DNA of 43,374 nucleotides from Chara braunii (taxonomy: Eukaryota; Streptophyta; Charophyceae; Charales; Characeae): the NCBI GenBank assembly GCA_003427395.1, contig BFEA01000961.1, forward strand, positions 167,256-210,629, given 5' to 3'. The notes beneath the pieces are model-generated. The model did not search any database and was not told where the DNA came from. It was given only the letters and a program-made list of their open reading frames with translations. Shown piece by piece: positions 41,521-43,374 of the stretch. Position numbers and translations under genes: made by a program. Every line of letters begins with the position of its first letter. The first letter of the stretch is position 1.

Positions 41521-42520
41521 CCAGTGTGATATGTGAATAAAAGCCAAGGTGCACAGTGGGTAAGGAACTGTAGGAGTGTGGTCAGTCTTTGAGACCTTGG
41601 AGGGGTTACAGGTCACATGGATGTCATCAGTTTTTCATTTCACGTCGGTGAGTTATCATGCTCCGCACAGAGAAAAACACAGCAGAAAATATTGTACTGG
41701 GGAACCAGAAAGATCAGAACAAGGGGAAATATGTGGGTGGCAGATGGCAAACCAGCGTCTGGATCTGCTTTGGATGTGATATCTGCACATTTGGATGTCA
41801 AGCTTGGAATTTTTTTTCAGAGCTTTTCTGCTAAAAAAGTCAATGTTTGTGCAGGGCCTTGCAGGCAAATGGGACAAAAGGAGAGCAGTCCCATGCCGGA
41901 TGTTCTGCTTGCATTTCCCTACTCTGAAGGTTGTCTTCTGGTCTTTCTGTTTTCTCATATGTAGTGCTTGTGCAGACTTAAATCATTGCCGAGAAAGCGG
42001 TGTTAGAAATTAGACCATCATTCGCCCCGCCACAATCCAAAGGTCACAGCATACGCGATAGCTGTGGGACAGGTCGATCCACCGTACGCAGGGGGTCAGC
42101 GAGAGAGAGTGGAATTTTGAATGTGTCAATTTTGGCCATGTTTTATGTTAAATCAGAGGTGTACATTTAATGCTGATATTTTCGGGAAATAATGAGGGGA
42201 AAGAAAATCTGGATGGCAAAGGAGTATCATGGGAAAAGTTCACATGTTTTTGCTCTCTACTGCTACCATTAGGCCCAAAAGCTTTTGCCGGCCGTTGGTC
42301 CCTGCTGCTATGGGCAGTTCGGTAACTTTGTGAAAAGGGGACTAGTGGTTTAAGCTGTGTAAGAATTGAAAAATGCAAGGTAATGCGAAGTACAGTAGTT
42401 GGTTGGAAAAAAGGGAAGTGAGACTCGGCAAGGAACGAGCTGGTGCAGACCAGTCTTGAAACCTCGTCTTGACAGGGAGTTTGCCAGATATCGGGTCCCA
42501 ATCCGATAGTTTGCCAGGGG
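41521..42520. other. Unassigned sequence
   Basis: Several short ORFs, none with a recognised domain. I looked for the missing PAT exons (GN-S-SS, PEG-A motifs) and did not see them. Confidence 0.5.
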
Positions 42521-42523
42521 AAA

Positions 42524-43374
42524 ATGTTAGGTACTGTGCCTGGAGGCTGACTGTGGCATACTGCGTAGTCACACGGGCCCTGCAGCGCCCGTCCCGGACA
42601 TTCAGCCTAAAAGCCTAAAACTTAGGGCTTACGGGCCCCGTTTGTTTCAGCCTGAAAGCTGAAAAACGAGGGCCTGCAGGCCCTACCCCGTTTCAGCCTA
42701 TTTCTGGGTCTTTTCAGACCCAGAGTTTTCAGCCTGAAACGNAGGGCCNTTTNCAGGCCCTCATTGTTTCGANCTGCCCCTAAGACTCAGGCACGTAAAC
42801 AGGGATGCGGAACAGGCCAGAAATAGCCTGTTCCTCACGAGTTTGAGCAGGAGCTGCAGCTGCAGCCCCTGCCTCCCTTCGGCAGGCTCAGGAGGCACAC
42901 CCGGTAGTACATAGGAAGTTCCCATGCACTTCACGGGTAGGTAGTTCAGTAGGCACGAGGTAATCTTCAGGATTCGGCCGCAGCACTCAGGAGGAGCGCT
43001 GCAGTAGTCTTCAGCGCTAGGCAGGAGTTAGCGCTAACTGTAGTCTTCGGCGCTGGGCGCCATAGCTGTCTTCGGCGCTGGGCAGGTATTAGCGCTGCAG
43101 TAGTCTTCAGCGCTAGGCAGGGAGCGCTGCAGTAGTCTTCAGTGCTAGGCAGGTATTAGCGCTAGCTGTAGTCTTCGGCGCTGGGCGCCATAGCTGTAGC
43201 TGTAGTCTTCAGCGCTGGGCGCTGGTAGGTGGTAGATCGTAGAGTGGGAGAGAGACTGGCGGAGGCCAGTGGGACTTACCTGTGGAGCCATCGCTCCAGC
43301 TCCATCTTCGTGGTACCTGCATCAAGGCGCCAACTTCACAGGTTAGTACTGGACACAGAGAGAGAGAGAGAGAG
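42524..43374 (+). repeat. LTR-like terminal segment with palindromes and a GCGCT-based tandem array
   Basis: Starts near TGTTAGGTACTGTGCC. A palindrome cluster lies at 42570-42780 (AGGGCCTGCAGGCCCT, TTCAGCCTGAAAGCTGAA, TGGGTCTTTTCAGACCCA). It is followed at 42970-43220 by a degenerate array of about 40-60 bp units combining AGTAGTCTTC(A/G)GCGCT and GGGCGCCATAGCTG, and ends in a GA microsatellite at the window edge. The texture resembles the U3 of element 1, so this may be the start of another LTR element. Confidence 0.5.

Larger units (their letters stand above)
32187..43374 (+). other. Intron 3 of the PAT gene (or downstream sequence), interrupted by element 2
   Basis: From the GTAATA donor onward no further PAT exon is recognisable. 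If the gene is intact, intron 3 exceeds 11 kb, mostly owing to the retrotransposon. The alternative is that the 3' part was lost or separated. Flanking sequence at 32187-32617 and 41521-42520 contains no recognised gene. Confidence 0.45.

Noticed and set aside
41600-42010. Missing downstream PAT exons
   Set aside because: Several AG and GT sites exist, but no translation shows the GN-S-SS or later TrpD motifs.

Overview
The window looks like a repeat-saturated nuclear locus of a green-plant lineage organism. The one conventional gene, on the + strand, is a plant-type anthranilate phosphoribosyltransferase (tryptophan biosynthesis) with large phase-0 introns. Almost everything else is Ty3/gypsy LTR retrotransposon, small inverted-repeat transposons, tRNA-derived SINE-like pieces, minisatellites and microsatellites. 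The two LTR elements use initiator-Met-tRNA-like primer sites, as plant Ty3/gypsy elements do. A streptophyte alga with a bloated genome, such as a Chara-like charophyte, fits best; this is inference, since no organellar, rRNA or marker sequence is present. Scattered N bases show a draft assembly.

Layout. 1-4053: GA/CT microsatellites, minisatellites, two tRNA-like SINE heads and a short dispersed repeat; no supported gene. 4054-17724: a complete Ty3/gypsy element on the minus strand (element 1) with about 1.1 kb LTRs, a 5-bp target duplication TGATC, a primer-binding site, gag, protease, RT, RNase H and integrase. It is dead: gag has two in-frame stops, the protease lacks its catalytic-Asp segment, an integrase stop lies two codons before the catalytic Glu, and a 4.6 kb foreign insertion (8098-12700, flanked by ACGT) splits protease from RT. 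17730-26470: intergenic repeat field with a four-copy dispersed repeat, a 74-bp perfect-register hairpin, a hAT-like non-autonomous element with a near-perfect 8-bp target duplication, and a family of short TIR elements.

26844-32186: three exons of the phosphoribosyltransferase gene. Exon 1 carries a long Ser/Ala/Arg-rich, plastid-transit-like leader. Exons 2 and 3 encode the N-terminal helical domain and the PRPP-binding GTGGD core. All junctions are phase 0 and read through into continuous family sequence. The rest of the gene was not found and must lie beyond 43374 or be lost. A second Ty3/gypsy element (element 2, + strand, 32618-41266) sits inside the third intron. It is riddled with frameshifts, and its 3' LTR is truncated and followed by an inverted LTR fragment. 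The window ends in a repeat with clustered palindromes that resembles another LTR.

No convincing new multi-gene system is visible. The most unusual signals are non-coding: the ungapped 74-bp inverted repeat near 22.5 kb, the run of seven stem-loops in the element 1 LTR, the recurrent GCCATAGC octamer on the sense strand of three LTR units, and a precise 57-nt candidate exon in the second intron of the biosynthetic gene.
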